Below are positions 8,187-15,907 of a DNA stretch of 35,810 nt, piece after piece. Under the pieces are notes generated by a model. That model was not told the DNA's origin. It did no database searches and saw only the letters and a list, made by a program, of their open reading frames with translations. The position numbers and the translations under genes were made by a program. Positions within the stretch are counted from its first letter, which is position 1; every line of letters begins with the position of its first letter. The stretch comes from Fibrobacter sp. Lineage in GTDB: Bacteria; Fibrobacterota; Fibrobacteria; Fibrobacterales; Fibrobacteraceae. The stretch covers positions 1 to 35,810 of the forward strand of contig JAKSIG010000028.1 of NCBI GenBank assembly GCA_024398955.1, given 5' to 3'.

Positions 8187-9518
8187 TTAGTTCTTCTTTT
8201 CTTCTGCAGTATTGGGAGCTTCCTTTTCTTTAGGAAGAACCAGGTTCAAAATTACAGCCAGCAGGAACACCACGGCCACGCAGTTTTCTGCGAAGATGGT
8301 CTGGAAGATCTGAGGGAATTCTTTGAACATGCCGGCGGCCTGTGTAAAGCCCAGGCCCACGCTGAGGGAAAGGCTCACGATGACCATGTTGCGCTGGCTA
8401 AAGCCGCTCTTGGCCATCATGCCAAAACCTGCAAACAAAATGGAACCGAACATCATGATGGTGCAGCCGCCAAGTACAGCCTGCGGGATGGTGGTAAGCA
8501 ATGTACCGATAGGAGGGAAGATGCCACCCAAGAGCATGACAATGGCGCCTGTGGCGATGGTAAAGCGGTTCACCACGCCGGAGAGGGATGCAAGGCCCAC
8601 GTTCTGGCTGAAGGAAGTGATGGGAGTGCAGCCGAAGATGCCGGAGATGGTGCTGACGAAGCCGTCGCAACTGATGGCACCGCCCATTTCGGACTTGTGA
8701 ATCTGGCGCTTGAGGGCTCCATTTACGAGAGCGCTGGAGTCGCCCACGGTTTCTGTTGCGGAAACCAGGAAGATGGCCACCACAGAAAGAATAGGTCCAA
8801 TGTGGAATTCCGGAGTGAAGGGCAAAATCTTGGGGAGTGCCACGATGCTGCAGTTAGAAAGGCCGGAGAAGTCCACCATGCCCATGCAAAGCGCGAGAAC
8901 GTAACCGACCACAAGGCCCACCAGCACAGAGAGGGAGCGGAGGAAACCCTTGGCGAAAACCTGCGTAAGCAGGCAGGTAAGCAAGGTGACGCTTCCAACA
9001 ATCCAGTTGTGTGTTGCGCCGAAGTCCGCAGAACCTTGGCCGCCAGCGAATGAATTTGCGCCGATAGGCAACAAAGAAAATCCGATAGCCGTTACCACGG
9101 TAGCGGCAACGATATGTGGAATAAGTTTCAGCCAGTATTTTGCACAAAGACCAAGCAAGCCCTCCACAATGCCGCCTACAATCACGGCGCCCATGAGGGT
9201 GCCCATGCCCTGGGTGGTGGCAATGCCGATGGAAACGGAAAGGAAGGTGAAGCTGATGCCCATGACGATAGGCAATCTGGAACCGATTTTCCAGATGGGG
9301 AAAAGCTGCACCAGGGTGCCGATACCGGCGATGATCATGCAGTTCTGAACGAGGGCCGCAGTCAGCCCCTTATCCAGGTTTACAACCCCGGCAAGAATCA
9401 TGATGGGGGTGATGTTTGCGACGAACATGGCCAGCACATGCTGCAGTCCGAAGGGCAACGCCTTCAGCACCGGCACGCGACCGTCCAGCTGGTAGATGTT
9501 TTCTGATGAATTGTTCAT
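8187..9518 (-). CDS. Nucleobase:cation symporter (NCS2), probably a xanthine/uracil permease
   Basis: The 443-residue protein is almost entirely hydrophobic, with about 12-14 membrane segments. It carries the NCS2 signature around FSQNVGLASLSGVVNR and the segment SATETVGDSSAL, both typical of bacterial xanthine and uric-acid permeases. It should import a purine base with a cation across the inner membrane. The upstream neighbour is xanthine phosphoribosyltransferase, the same pairing as xpt-pbuX of Bacillus subtilis, so xanthine is the likeliest substrate; uracil or urate cannot be excluded. The ATG at 9518 has AAGGAATC a few bases upstream as ribosome binding site. The gap to xpt is filled by a dispersed palindromic repeat, so co-transcription is likely but may be modulated. 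Confidence 0.85.
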   Translation of the reverse strand: MNNSSENIYQLDGRVPVLKALPFGLQHVLAMFVANITPIMILAGVVNLDKGLTAALVQNCMIIAGIGTLVQLFPIWKIGSRLPIVMGISFTFLSVSIGIATTQGMGTLMGAVIVGGIVEGLLGLCAKYWLKLIPHIVAATVVTAIGFSLLPIGANSFAGGQGSADFGATHNWIVGSVTLLTCLLTQVFAKGFLRSLSVLVGLVVGYVLALCMGMVDFSGLSNCSIVALPKILPFTPEFHIGPILSVVAIFLVSATETVGDSSALVNGALKRQIHKSEMGGAISCDGFVSTISGIFGCTPITSFSQNVGLASLSGVVNRFTIATGAIVMLLGGIFPPIGTLLTTIPQAVLGGCTIMMFGSILFAGFGMMAKSGFSQRNMVIVSLSLSVGLGFTQAAGMFKEFPQIFQTIFAENCVAVVFLLAVILNLVLPKEKEAPNTAEEKKN

Positions 9519-9534
9519 AATGATTCCTTAGAAC

Positions 9535-9597
9535 TGGATTCTTCGCTTCGCTCAGAATGACGTACTTGTTGTCATCCTCACAAAAGCGAGGATCTAG
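9535..9597. repeat. Dispersed palindromic repeat between xpt and the permease
   Basis: On the minus strand this reads as a hairpin GATCCTCGC...GAGGAT (9574-9593), a short spacer, then the GTCATTCTGAGCGAAGCGAAG-type element. These two blocks are a familiar mosaic of intergenic repeats in many bacteria, recognisable by the chance peptide VILSEAKNP. It begins directly after the xpt stop codon and ends just before the permease ribosome binding site. Confidence 0.75.
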
Positions 9598-9600
9598 CAT

Positions 9601-10221
9601 TTACCCCAGTTTCAAATTCGTATTTTCCAGCGGCAGTTCCGGCTGATCCCTAAACTTGATGGTCTGAGTCTGCCAATCCATGGATTCGACGATGGCGATG
9701 GATTCTACGCGGTAGCCTTCTGCACGAAGAGTTGCCCCGCCTTTCTGCTGGCCCTTTTCGATGGCGATGCCGAGGCCTGCTACGGTTGCGCCTGCCTGAT
9801 GGACCAGGTCGATGAGGGCGTGTGCTGCGGCACCGTCTGCCAAAAAGTCATCCACAATCAAAACCTTGTCGGTAGCCTTCATGTAGGGCTTTGAAATGAA
9901 CACGTTGTTCATCTTCTTGTGGGTGAAGGAGTAGGCCTGAGAAACATACTTGTCGTCAGTACTGTTTGCTGTCTGGCTCTTTTTGGCAAAGACCACGGGA
10001 ACGTCGTAAAGGTGTCCCAGCAATGTGGCGATGGCGATGCCGCTTGCTTCGATGGTCAGAATCTTGTTGATTTCTACATTACGATAGCGACGCTGGAATT
10101 CGTAGGCCATCTGGCGCATAATGTCAACGTCGATTTGATGATTCAAAAAACTGTCAACCTTAAGGATGTTGCCTTCCTTAATGTTGCCGTCACGGAGAAT
10201 TTTTTCTTCTAGAAAGTTCAT
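9601..10221 (-). CDS. xpt: Xanthine phosphoribosyltransferase
   Basis: Converts xanthine and PRPP to XMP in purine salvage. The 206-residue length is usual for Xpt. The N-terminus (MNFLEEKILRDG) and FLNHQIDVDIM are typical of the family. The PRPP-binding motif is VLIVDDFLADGAAA (near residues 119-132), and the KILTIEASGIAIA segment supplies the other substrate loop. It is probably cotranscribed with the permease. The ATG has no Shine-Dalgarno site; TAGATT on the minus strand lies exactly 7 nt before it, so the mRNA may be leaderless. The divergent polymerase gene starts 34 bp away, which leaves no room for a purine riboswitch of the Bacillus type. Confidence 0.92.
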   Translation of the reverse strand: MNFLEEKILRDGNIKEGNILKVDSFLNHQIDVDIMRQMAYEFQRRYRNVEINKILTIEASGIAIATLLGHLYDVPVVFAKKSQTANSTDDKYVSQAYSFTHKKMNNVFISKPYMKATDKVLIVDDFLADGAAAHALIDLVHQAGATVAGLGIAIEKGQQKGGATLRAEGYRVESIAIVESMDWQTQTIKFRDQPELPLENTNLKLG

Positions 10222-10255
10222 GCGGGGAAATCTAGGAAAATCTATATTTGACCTT
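10222..10255. promoter_or_regulatory. 34-bp divergent promoter region, xpt and Y-family polymerase
   Basis: Two -10-like hexamers face away from each other: TATATT (10243-10248, plus) and TAGATT (10234-10229, minus). Each is exactly 7 nt from its start codon. No ribosome binding site is seen on either side, and the -35 regions would lie within the opposite genes and are weak. Confidence 0.45.
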
Positions 10256-11653
10256 ATGGCAGATTCTCAAAGGCGCACCTTTATAGCGATCGACTTGAAG
10301 TCCTTTTTTGCCTCTGTGGAATGTGTCCTGCAGGGGCTGGACCCGCTTAAGGCAAACCTGGTGGTGGCCGATGCCAGCCGTACCGAAAAGACCATCTGTC
10401 TGGCGGTTTCTCCAAGCCTAAAAGCTTACGGCATTCCCGGTCGCGCCCGCCTTTTTGAAGTCATCCAGAAACTGCGCGAAGTAAAGCGCCGCACCGGCGT
10501 AGATGTAGAGTACATTGTGGCGCCGCCCCGCATGGCGAAGTACGTGGAATTTTCTACCAAGGTCTACAACGTTTACCTAAAGTACGTGAGTCCCGACGAT
10601 ATTCACGCCTATTCCATCGACGAATGCTTTATCGATGTAACGCAGTACTTAAAGCTTTACAAGAAGACCGCACGAGAATTGGCTAAGACCATGGTGCAGG
10701 ATGTTCTGGCGACAACCGGCATTACGGCCACCGCGGGCATAGGCAGCAATCTTTATTTGTGCAAGATCGCCATGGACATCATGGCAAAGCATGTAGAAGC
10801 CGACGAAGATGGCGTCCGCATAGCAGAGCTGGACGAAATGAGCTACCGCAGGAACTTGTGGAATCACCGCCCCCTCACTAGCTTTTGGCAAGTGGGCCGC
10901 GGAATTGCGGAACGTCTTGAAAACTGCAGGCTTAATCGGGGCCGCGGAATTTATACCATGGGCGACCTGGCCCGCGTCAGCGTCAAGAATGCCGACGCCC
11001 TTTATAAGATGTTCGGGATCAATGCCGAAATCCTTATAGACCATGCCTGGGGTTACGAACCCTGCACTATCGCCGAAATCAAGAAGTACAAGCCAAAGGC
11101 CAATAGCATTGGGGGCGGGCAGGTTCTGAGCTGTGCTTACAGTGCCGACAAGGCTCGCATTGTTGTTCGTGAAATGGTGGATACGTTGACTCTGGATTTG
11201 ATCGACAAGAATCTGGTGACCAACAGCCTGACGCTTTTTATGGGGTATGACCGCGAAAATGTGGATAAGGGAATTTACGTTGGACCTACCGTTATTGATA
11301 ACTACGGACGCGAAATTCCAAAGCCTGCCAACGGCACTACGCGACTGGGCCGCTATACTTGTTCACAGTCCGTCATTGCAGAAGCGGTCATGGCCCTCTT
11401 CGACCGCATCGTGAATCCCAAGCTGACGCTAAAACGTTTGAATCTTGTGGCCAATGACGTGCTTGACGTAAGCTACGAAGAGGCGGACCTGTTTACCGAT
11501 GTAGAAAAGCAGGAGAAAGAAAAGAAACGCTTGAAGGCGGAACTTCTCATCAAGAAGCGTTTTGGCAAGAACGCCATCATCAAGGGCATGGACCTGCAGG
11601 AAGGCGCCACCACTGTAGAGCGCAACGGACAGATAGGAGGCCACCGTGCCTGA
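10256..11653 (+). CDS. Y-family DNA polymerase (UmuC/UvrX-like, translesion synthesis)
   Basis: Error-prone bypass of DNA damage. Catalytic residues are Asp13 in AIDLKSFFASVEC and Asp122/Glu123 in YSIDECF. The little-finger part follows at about 270-430, and the last ~50 residues are a charged, helical tail. The length of 465 residues is close to the UmuC/UvrX size. I start it at the ATG at 10256, giving MADSQRRTF; upstream in-frame ATG codons lie inside xpt. There is no Shine-Dalgarno site, but TATATT stands 7 nt before the ATG. The stop overlaps the GTG of the YolD-like gene, a pairing known from Firmicute UvrX operons. I see no sequence of the TGC-N-C-N4-GTGCA form (the LexA box I recall for Fibrobacter) just upstream. 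Confidence 0.9.
   Translation: MADSQRRTFIAIDLKSFFASVECVLQGLDPLKANLVVADASRTEKTICLAVSPSLKAYGIPGRARLFEVIQKLREVKRRTGVDVEYIVAPPRMAKYVEFSTKVYNVYLKYVSPDDIHAYSIDECFIDVTQYLKLYKKTARELAKTMVQDVLATTGITATAGIGSNLYLCKIAMDIMAKHVEADEDGVRIAELDEMSYRRNLWNHRPLTSFWQVGRGIAERLENCRLNRGRGIYTMGDLARVSVKNADALYKMFGINAEILIDHAWGYEPCTIAEIKKYKPKANSIGGGQVLSCAYSADKARIVVREMVDTLTLDLIDKNLVTNSLTLFMGYDRENVDKGIYVGPTVIDNYGREIPKPANGTTRLGRYTCSQSVIAEAVMALFDRIVNPKLTLKRLNLVANDVLDVSYEEADLFTDVEKQEKEKKRLKAELLIKKRFGKNAIIKGMDLQEGATTVERNGQIGGHRA
11635..11640 (+). promoter_or_regulatory. Ribosome binding site setting the GTG start of the YolD-like gene
   Basis: A full AGGAGG lies 5 bases before GTG 11646 and inside the 3' end of the polymerase gene. 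It supports the GTG as the true start and coupled translation. Confidence 0.8.
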
Positions 11654-12089
11654 TAATTACGAAGACATCATCAATCTGCCGTACCCGCGTAACGACTGGA
11701 ACTTTCTCATTAAGCATCCGCGAATGAGCGTAGAGAATCGTGCGAAGATTTTTGCCCCCTTCGCAGCCCTCCGCGGGCACAGTGCCGCCCTCGCCGAAAC
11801 CGCCGAAAAGAAGCTGACCATCCGTCAAGAGGAACTGATGGAGGATTCTCGTCTGGAATTGAACGAGGCCATCGCGAATTTGACGGAACGATTGTCGCAG
11901 GGGGAACATCCCATAGTGAAGGTGATGCATTTCGTGCAGGACAAGATTCTTGCTGAAGGTATAGGCACTTACGAAGAAGTAGAAGGCTCCGTTATAAAAT
12001 TAGATGCCATCACCCAGACAATTCAAATTGTAGACAAAGTAATTTTACTAAAAAACGTCCAAAGAATAACTTTCAGTAACGAATTATAA
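11646..12089 (+). CDS. YolD-like protein, partner of the Y-family polymerase
   Basis: This 147-residue protein matches the YolD-like family: NYEDIINLPYP, then KHPRMSVENRAKIFAPFAALRGH, which is the family's core motif, followed by a helical part rich in Glu and a small beta domain. YolD-like proteins are regularly encoded next to UvrX/UmuC-type polymerases in Firmicutes, and are thought to act as accessory subunits in a way similar to UmuD. It uses a GTG start that overlaps the polymerase stop by 8 bases, with a strong ribosome binding site. Its function is unproven, but the arrangement argues that the two proteins act together. Confidence 0.85.
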   Translation: MPDNYEDIINLPYPRNDWNFLIKHPRMSVENRAKIFAPFAALRGHSAALAETAEKKLTIRQEELMEDSRLELNEAIANLTERLSQGEHPIVKVMHFVQDKILAEGIGTYEEVEGSVIKLDAITQTIQIVDKVILLKNVQRITFSNEL

Positions 12090-12101
12090 ACCAAAAAATC
12101 T

Positions 12102-12129
12102 CATAATTCATAATTCGTAATTCATAATT
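12102..12129. repeat. Four tandem heptamers CATAATT in convergent gap
   Basis: Units are CATAATT, CATAATT, CGTAATT and CATAATT, back to back. They lie between the ends of the YolD-like gene and the GGDEF gene. Similar AATTC-TAATT heptamer stretches occur as dispersed repeats in other bacteria. Confidence 0.6.
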
Positions 12130-12142
12130 AAAAATGGGCCCG

Positions 12143-13858
12143 CTACCCCATGGAGTTGGTCACGTTCTTGGTGGCAAGCACAATCTTGTCGGGGTCGCTC
12201 TTTAGCCTGTAGAAAAAGAACTGGCTGTAGCTTTCGGTCTTTGTGTTGTGGAATTCAGGAATGGTCCTGAATAGGATGGATGTCTGGTCGGTTTTCTCAA
12301 GACGACTGCGGACATTGTCGAAATTCATGAATGTCGCGAAACGATTCTTGTCTTCGGAAACGACGTACTTCTGGGTAAACCACTTGACTACGGCGTCGTA
12401 ATCAAGGCTGGCCATTGCCGTGGTGATGTTCTCGATTAGGGAGATATTCTTGTAGAGCTGAACCTTCTTTGTCCCGAGTTCGATGCGGCAGATCATGGAG
12501 TAGTTCTTGCTCAGGCCTTCGATAATCTGGTGCTCGAATTGAAGGTCGCGAACATGTTCCAGGCGTGCGGCTCTGCCGTGGTCCACCTGTTCCAGAATAA
12601 ACAGGGCCTTGATGGGGTTCCCTTCCATTTCATCGATGGTGCGGAACGTGGCCTGATGCCAGTGTCCGTTTACGGTCTTGTATTCGAAAACGAGACTTTT
12701 GTTTTTCTTGAGTTCAGACGTAAGGTGCTGAATGTCGAAGAAGTTAGACACAATGCCTTTGTATTCGTCATCGATAAAATCCAGAACGTCGTTGGCGATG
12801 CCTTCAAAAGTCTTTGACTTGGGAGCAATGGACTTCTTGACGCTCTTTAGAATCCAGTAGGAATTCTGCACCAGGTCGATGGTTGCCATCAGCGCGTAGG
12901 AATTGGAAAGACTCTTTAGGATGGCGTCGATTTCTCTCTTGTAGGCCAGTTCCGCAATGCCGCGCTTGTATTCGGGATGCTTCTTGTAGAAGGCTTCCTT
13001 GCTTACGTACATGCGGGTTTCCGCATCGCGAGTCACGTCTTCGATGTGGCTTGGATTCCTGCTCCAGCTGCATCCGATGGCAGCCTGCGGAACGGGATCC
13101 TGATTCAGGAATGCCTGAAAATTTTCTGCCAGGAATACGACGTCTTCCTTGTCGCAGTTCCTGAATATAATCAGGAATTCGTCGCCGCTAATGCGGTAGA
13201 TGAGCTCGTGCTTGAAGTGCTCCACCAGCTTGCTGGTAAAGGACCGCAGAAAGTCGTTTCCTGCAGTGTGGCCGCGGGTGTCGTTAATGAGCTTCAGGCC
13301 GTTCAGGTCGGCGAAGATGACGCCAATGCTTTCGCAGTCGTGTTCCGCGGCATAGTTGCGGCACAACGTCTGGTAGGAATAAAAGTTGTTGAGGCCTGTC
13401 AGGGTATCGTACTTGCAGAAATGTTCCAGTTCACGCTGCACTTCCATCTCGTGGACGTAGGAATCGTGAATGTCCTGCACGAACAGCCATACAGACTGAT
13501 TCTTGTCGGTGTAGTCTTCGGCCTTCAAAATTTCCATGAATACCCAGCGGAATACACCATCGGTCTTACGACGATACCTTAGGCGGAATCTGTCGTTTTC
13601 CTTGAAAAAATTGCGGAGTGATTCCAGCGTCAACCGGGTTCGATAGATATTTTCGTCGGCTTCGTAAACGTTGCCCTGGTCAGCGAAAGTCATCAGCCAG
13701 AGCGAAATGCTTTTTACGTCCAGGGTCTTTTCGTGCTCGACTTCAGAATGAAGAAGCTTGGCCACTTCATAGGTATCGTCAGTCAAATTGACTTTTAGGA
13801 CCTTGTAGTAGGTCTGTGCCAATGTGGCGATTGCTCTTGAAATATCAACGGAGGACAT
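12143..13858 (-). CDS. PAS-like/GGDEF diguanylate cyclase-type signalling protein
   Basis: Likely makes cyclic di-GMP from GTP in the cytoplasm. A PAS-like sensor (about 60-135, with FRLRYRRKTDGVFRWV) precedes a GGDEF domain (about 150-290). The domain begins YDTLTGLNN and has the metal-binding ADLNGLKLIND stretch and SGDEF (224-228), an active-type variant of GGDEF. No RxxD inhibitory site stands five residues before it, so product inhibition through that site seems absent. About 270 further residues (300-571) look like two more PAS-like modules and contain no second enzymatic domain. I begin at the ATG at 13858 (MSSVDISRA). The longer open frame up to 14143 overlaps the divergent EF-G-like gene and is spurious. 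No membrane segment is visible. Confidence 0.82.
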   Translation of the reverse strand: MSSVDISRAIATLAQTYYKVLKVNLTDDTYEVAKLLHSEVEHEKTLDVKSISLWLMTFADQGNVYEADENIYRTRLTLESLRNFFKENDRFRLRYRRKTDGVFRWVFMEILKAEDYTDKNQSVWLFVQDIHDSYVHEMEVQRELEHFCKYDTLTGLNNFYSYQTLCRNYAAEHDCESIGVIFADLNGLKLINDTRGHTAGNDFLRSFTSKLVEHFKHELIYRISGDEFLIIFRNCDKEDVVFLAENFQAFLNQDPVPQAAIGCSWSRNPSHIEDVTRDAETRMYVSKEAFYKKHPEYKRGIAELAYKREIDAILKSLSNSYALMATIDLVQNSYWILKSVKKSIAPKSKTFEGIANDVLDFIDDEYKGIVSNFFDIQHLTSELKKNKSLVFEYKTVNGHWHQATFRTIDEMEGNPIKALFILEQVDHGRAARLEHVRDLQFEHQIIEGLSKNYSMICRIELGTKKVQLYKNISLIENITTAMASLDYDAVVKWFTQKYVVSEDKNRFATFMNFDNVRSRLEKTDQTSILFRTIPEFHNTKTESYSQFFFYRLKSDPDKIVLATKNVTNSMG

Positions 13859-13906
13859 ACAGAAATAAATATAAATGATTTTGGGTTGTTTTACTAATTT
13901 TGGATT

Positions 13907-15898
13907 ATGCAACCCATTCGAAATATCGCCATTTTGGCCCACGTGGACGCCGGAAAAACAACCCTTTCCGAACGGATTCTTTTTGCCGCCGGAGAGATTC
14001 GTCGCCCGGGTAAGGTGGAAGAAGGTCTTGCCACCATGGATTACCTGCCCGAAGAAAAGGAACGTGGCATTACCATCGAAAGTGGCGTGGCTCATTTTGA
14101 ATGGAAGAACACCTGGTTCAACTTTATCGACACTCCGGGTCATGTAGATTTTGGCGCCGAAGTGGACATGGCCTTGACTGCTGTGGAAGGGGCCGTGCTT
14201 GTGGTGAGTGCAGCCAGCGGTGTTGAAACCCAGACGGTAGCCGCCTTCAAAAAATTAAGGGAAGCGGGAGTACCCACCATACTTTATATAAACAAGTTGG
14301 ATAATCCCGACTACTCGCTGGACGAAACCCTCATCAACGTGGAAGAAATTCTTGGTGTGCGCCCTGTGCTGATGACAGTGCCTGAATACAGGGACGGACA
14401 GATGGTCAGCGTTCTGGATGTGCTGAGCAATAGCAGGCTGGTTCATGATGAGCGAGGCGAGGAAGTCGTTTCGCCTGATGGGATAGAGTCTGCTGGCGTT
14501 TCCGAAGGGAATTGTGCTGACGAGGTGGATAGCGCCGCTCTTCTAAAAAAGCACTACAAGGAAGCCTGTGAGTTTGCCAGCAACTTCGATGATGAAGTTC
14601 TGGAACTTGCATTGGAGGGTAAGCCTGTTCCGCCCAAGGCGCTTTTGCGGGGGCTGAAGGGGCTGGCTCTAGATTCCAATTATGCCCTTTGCTATGCGGG
14701 TTCCGCTATGGCGGGTTTCGGAGTTCGCAGCCTGATTACGGCTTTAAGCTTTTTCTTGCCCGAGGTACCGCAGTTTGGCGCCGGTGAATTGGGGCAGGTG
14801 ATTCGCTTGCGTCATTTCAAGGGCGTGGGGGAGATTTCATTGTTCCGCGCTCACTGCGATATGGAACGTAAGGAATGGCCCGCGGGATTTGAATTTTCAC
14901 GCATCAAGGCCAACCTGCTTTTGCCTGTAGATGAAATTCGTGCTGGCGATATTTATGCCATGCGGGCGCCCTACGAAACGGAACTGGGCCAGGTTGTATT
15001 GCAGGATGGTTCTATTGGGGGCGCCGCGGACCAAAACATCCGCGACCGCTATCAGCCGCTTTTGCAGACCCGCGTGGAATGCATCAGCACCGACGACTAC
15101 CATCATGTAGAAAAGAGCCTGAATACCTTGAGCCGTATGGATCCCAGCTTCCGTGTGGTTCATGACGATGGCGGCTTCTGGTACTTGCATACTGTAGGTG
15201 AAGTCCAGCAGGATGTTTTGCTGGCTCGCCTCCGCAGAGAATTTGGTTGTGAAGTGCAGGCCGGTGATCCTGAAGTCCGCTGGCAGGAACGTTTGACCCG
15301 CTCTCTGGAACCTGTAGAAAATACTTTCCAGATCGGCCCTCACAAAATTAGCATTAAATTGTCTGCAAGTCCCATCGAGAATGACGTGGTGGAAAATGCG
15401 GCAGAATTGCCAGTGAATCATGACATTCGGTTGTCTGCGGATTTCTTGGAAAATGCGCCTCGTGAAATTTTGGCGGGTGTCCGTTCCGCCCTGCTGGAAA
15501 CCGCAGAAATTGGCGTGCTTGGCAAGGGCCCTCTGGTAGGCGTTCGTTTTGAAGTTCTGGACTTTAGCTGGAGCGAAGGCGCCCTGCCTCCCATGATCAA
15601 GAAGTGTTGCGCCGATGCAGTGACGAAATTGATCAAGCCCGCGGATGTCGCTGCCTACGAACCCATTATGGAACTTTCCCTGGAATGTCCGGTGAACTTT
15701 GCCGGTGTCATTACCGGAGATATCCAGTCCCGCGATGGCAAGGTAAAGGAAATCGGCGGCGATGGCCGTACCCATTTCTTGAAGGCGGACATTCCGCTCC
15801 GCAATATCTTTGGCTATGCCACCAACGTTCGTAGCATCAGCAAGGGTACGGCGCTGTATAGCCTGAAGTTGTTGGGCTACAGGCAATTCTCCGCATAA
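13907..15898 (+). CDS. EF-G family translational GTPase, EF-G2/Tet(M)-like paralogue
   Basis: A ribosome-associated GTPase. GTP-binding motifs are AHVDAGKTT (11-19), GITIE (54-58), DTPGH (75-79) and NKLD (129-132), followed by EF-G domains II-V to residue 663. This is shorter than canonical EF-G (about 700). The G-domain order and wording (AHVDAGKTTLSERIL, RGITIESGVAHFEW) resemble Tet(M)-type ribosomal protection proteins as much as EF-G. It is therefore best described as a paralogue, not the housekeeping EF-G; a role in ribosome rescue or protection is possible. No ribosomal protein genes or tuf lie near it, unlike the usual fusA operon. There is no Shine-Dalgarno site; a TAATTT-like -10 stands 6 nt before the ATG. 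Confidence 0.82.
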   Translation: MQPIRNIAILAHVDAGKTTLSERILFAAGEIRRPGKVEEGLATMDYLPEEKERGITIESGVAHFEWKNTWFNFIDTPGHVDFGAEVDMALTAVEGAVLVVSAASGVETQTVAAFKKLREAGVPTILYINKLDNPDYSLDETLINVEEILGVRPVLMTVPEYRDGQMVSVLDVLSNSRLVHDERGEEVVSPDGIESAGVSEGNCADEVDSAALLKKHYKEACEFASNFDDEVLELALEGKPVPPKALLRGLKGLALDSNYALCYAGSAMAGFGVRSLITALSFFLPEVPQFGAGELGQVIRLRHFKGVGEISLFRAHCDMERKEWPAGFEFSRIKANLLLPVDEIRAGDIYAMRAPYETELGQVVLQDGSIGGAADQNIRDRYQPLLQTRVECISTDDYHHVEKSLNTLSRMDPSFRVVHDDGGFWYLHTVGEVQQDVLLARLRREFGCEVQAGDPEVRWQERLTRSLEPVENTFQIGPHKISIKLSASPIENDVVENAAELPVNHDIRLSADFLENAPREILAGVRSALLETAEIGVLGKGPLVGVRFEVLDFSWSEGALPPMIKKCCADAVTKLIKPADVAAYEPIMELSLECPVNFAGVITGDIQSRDGKVKEIGGDGRTHFLKADIPLRNIFGYATNVRSISKGTALYSLKLLGYRQFSA

Positions 15899-15907
15899 CT
15901 GTTGCTT

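Noticed and set aside
9370..9600. Small minus-strand frame containing VILSEAKNP between xpt and the permease
   Set aside because: This peptide is the well-known chance translation of a dispersed intergenic repeat, and the frame runs into the permease gene out of frame.
10222..10255. Purine riboswitch for xpt
   Set aside because: The gap to the divergent polymerase gene is 34 bp, too short for an aptamer and expression platform, and no matching conserved core is seen.
10200..10260. LexA/SOS box before the Y-family polymerase
   Set aside because: No sequence matching the TGC-N-C-N4-GTGCA pattern I recall for Fibrobacter, nor an E. coli-type CTG-N10-CAG, is in the short gap.
13859..14143. N-terminal extension of the GGDEF protein
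   Set aside because: The extra 95 residues would overlap the start of the EF-G-like gene and look like its antisense; the ATG at 13858 gives a normal N-terminus.
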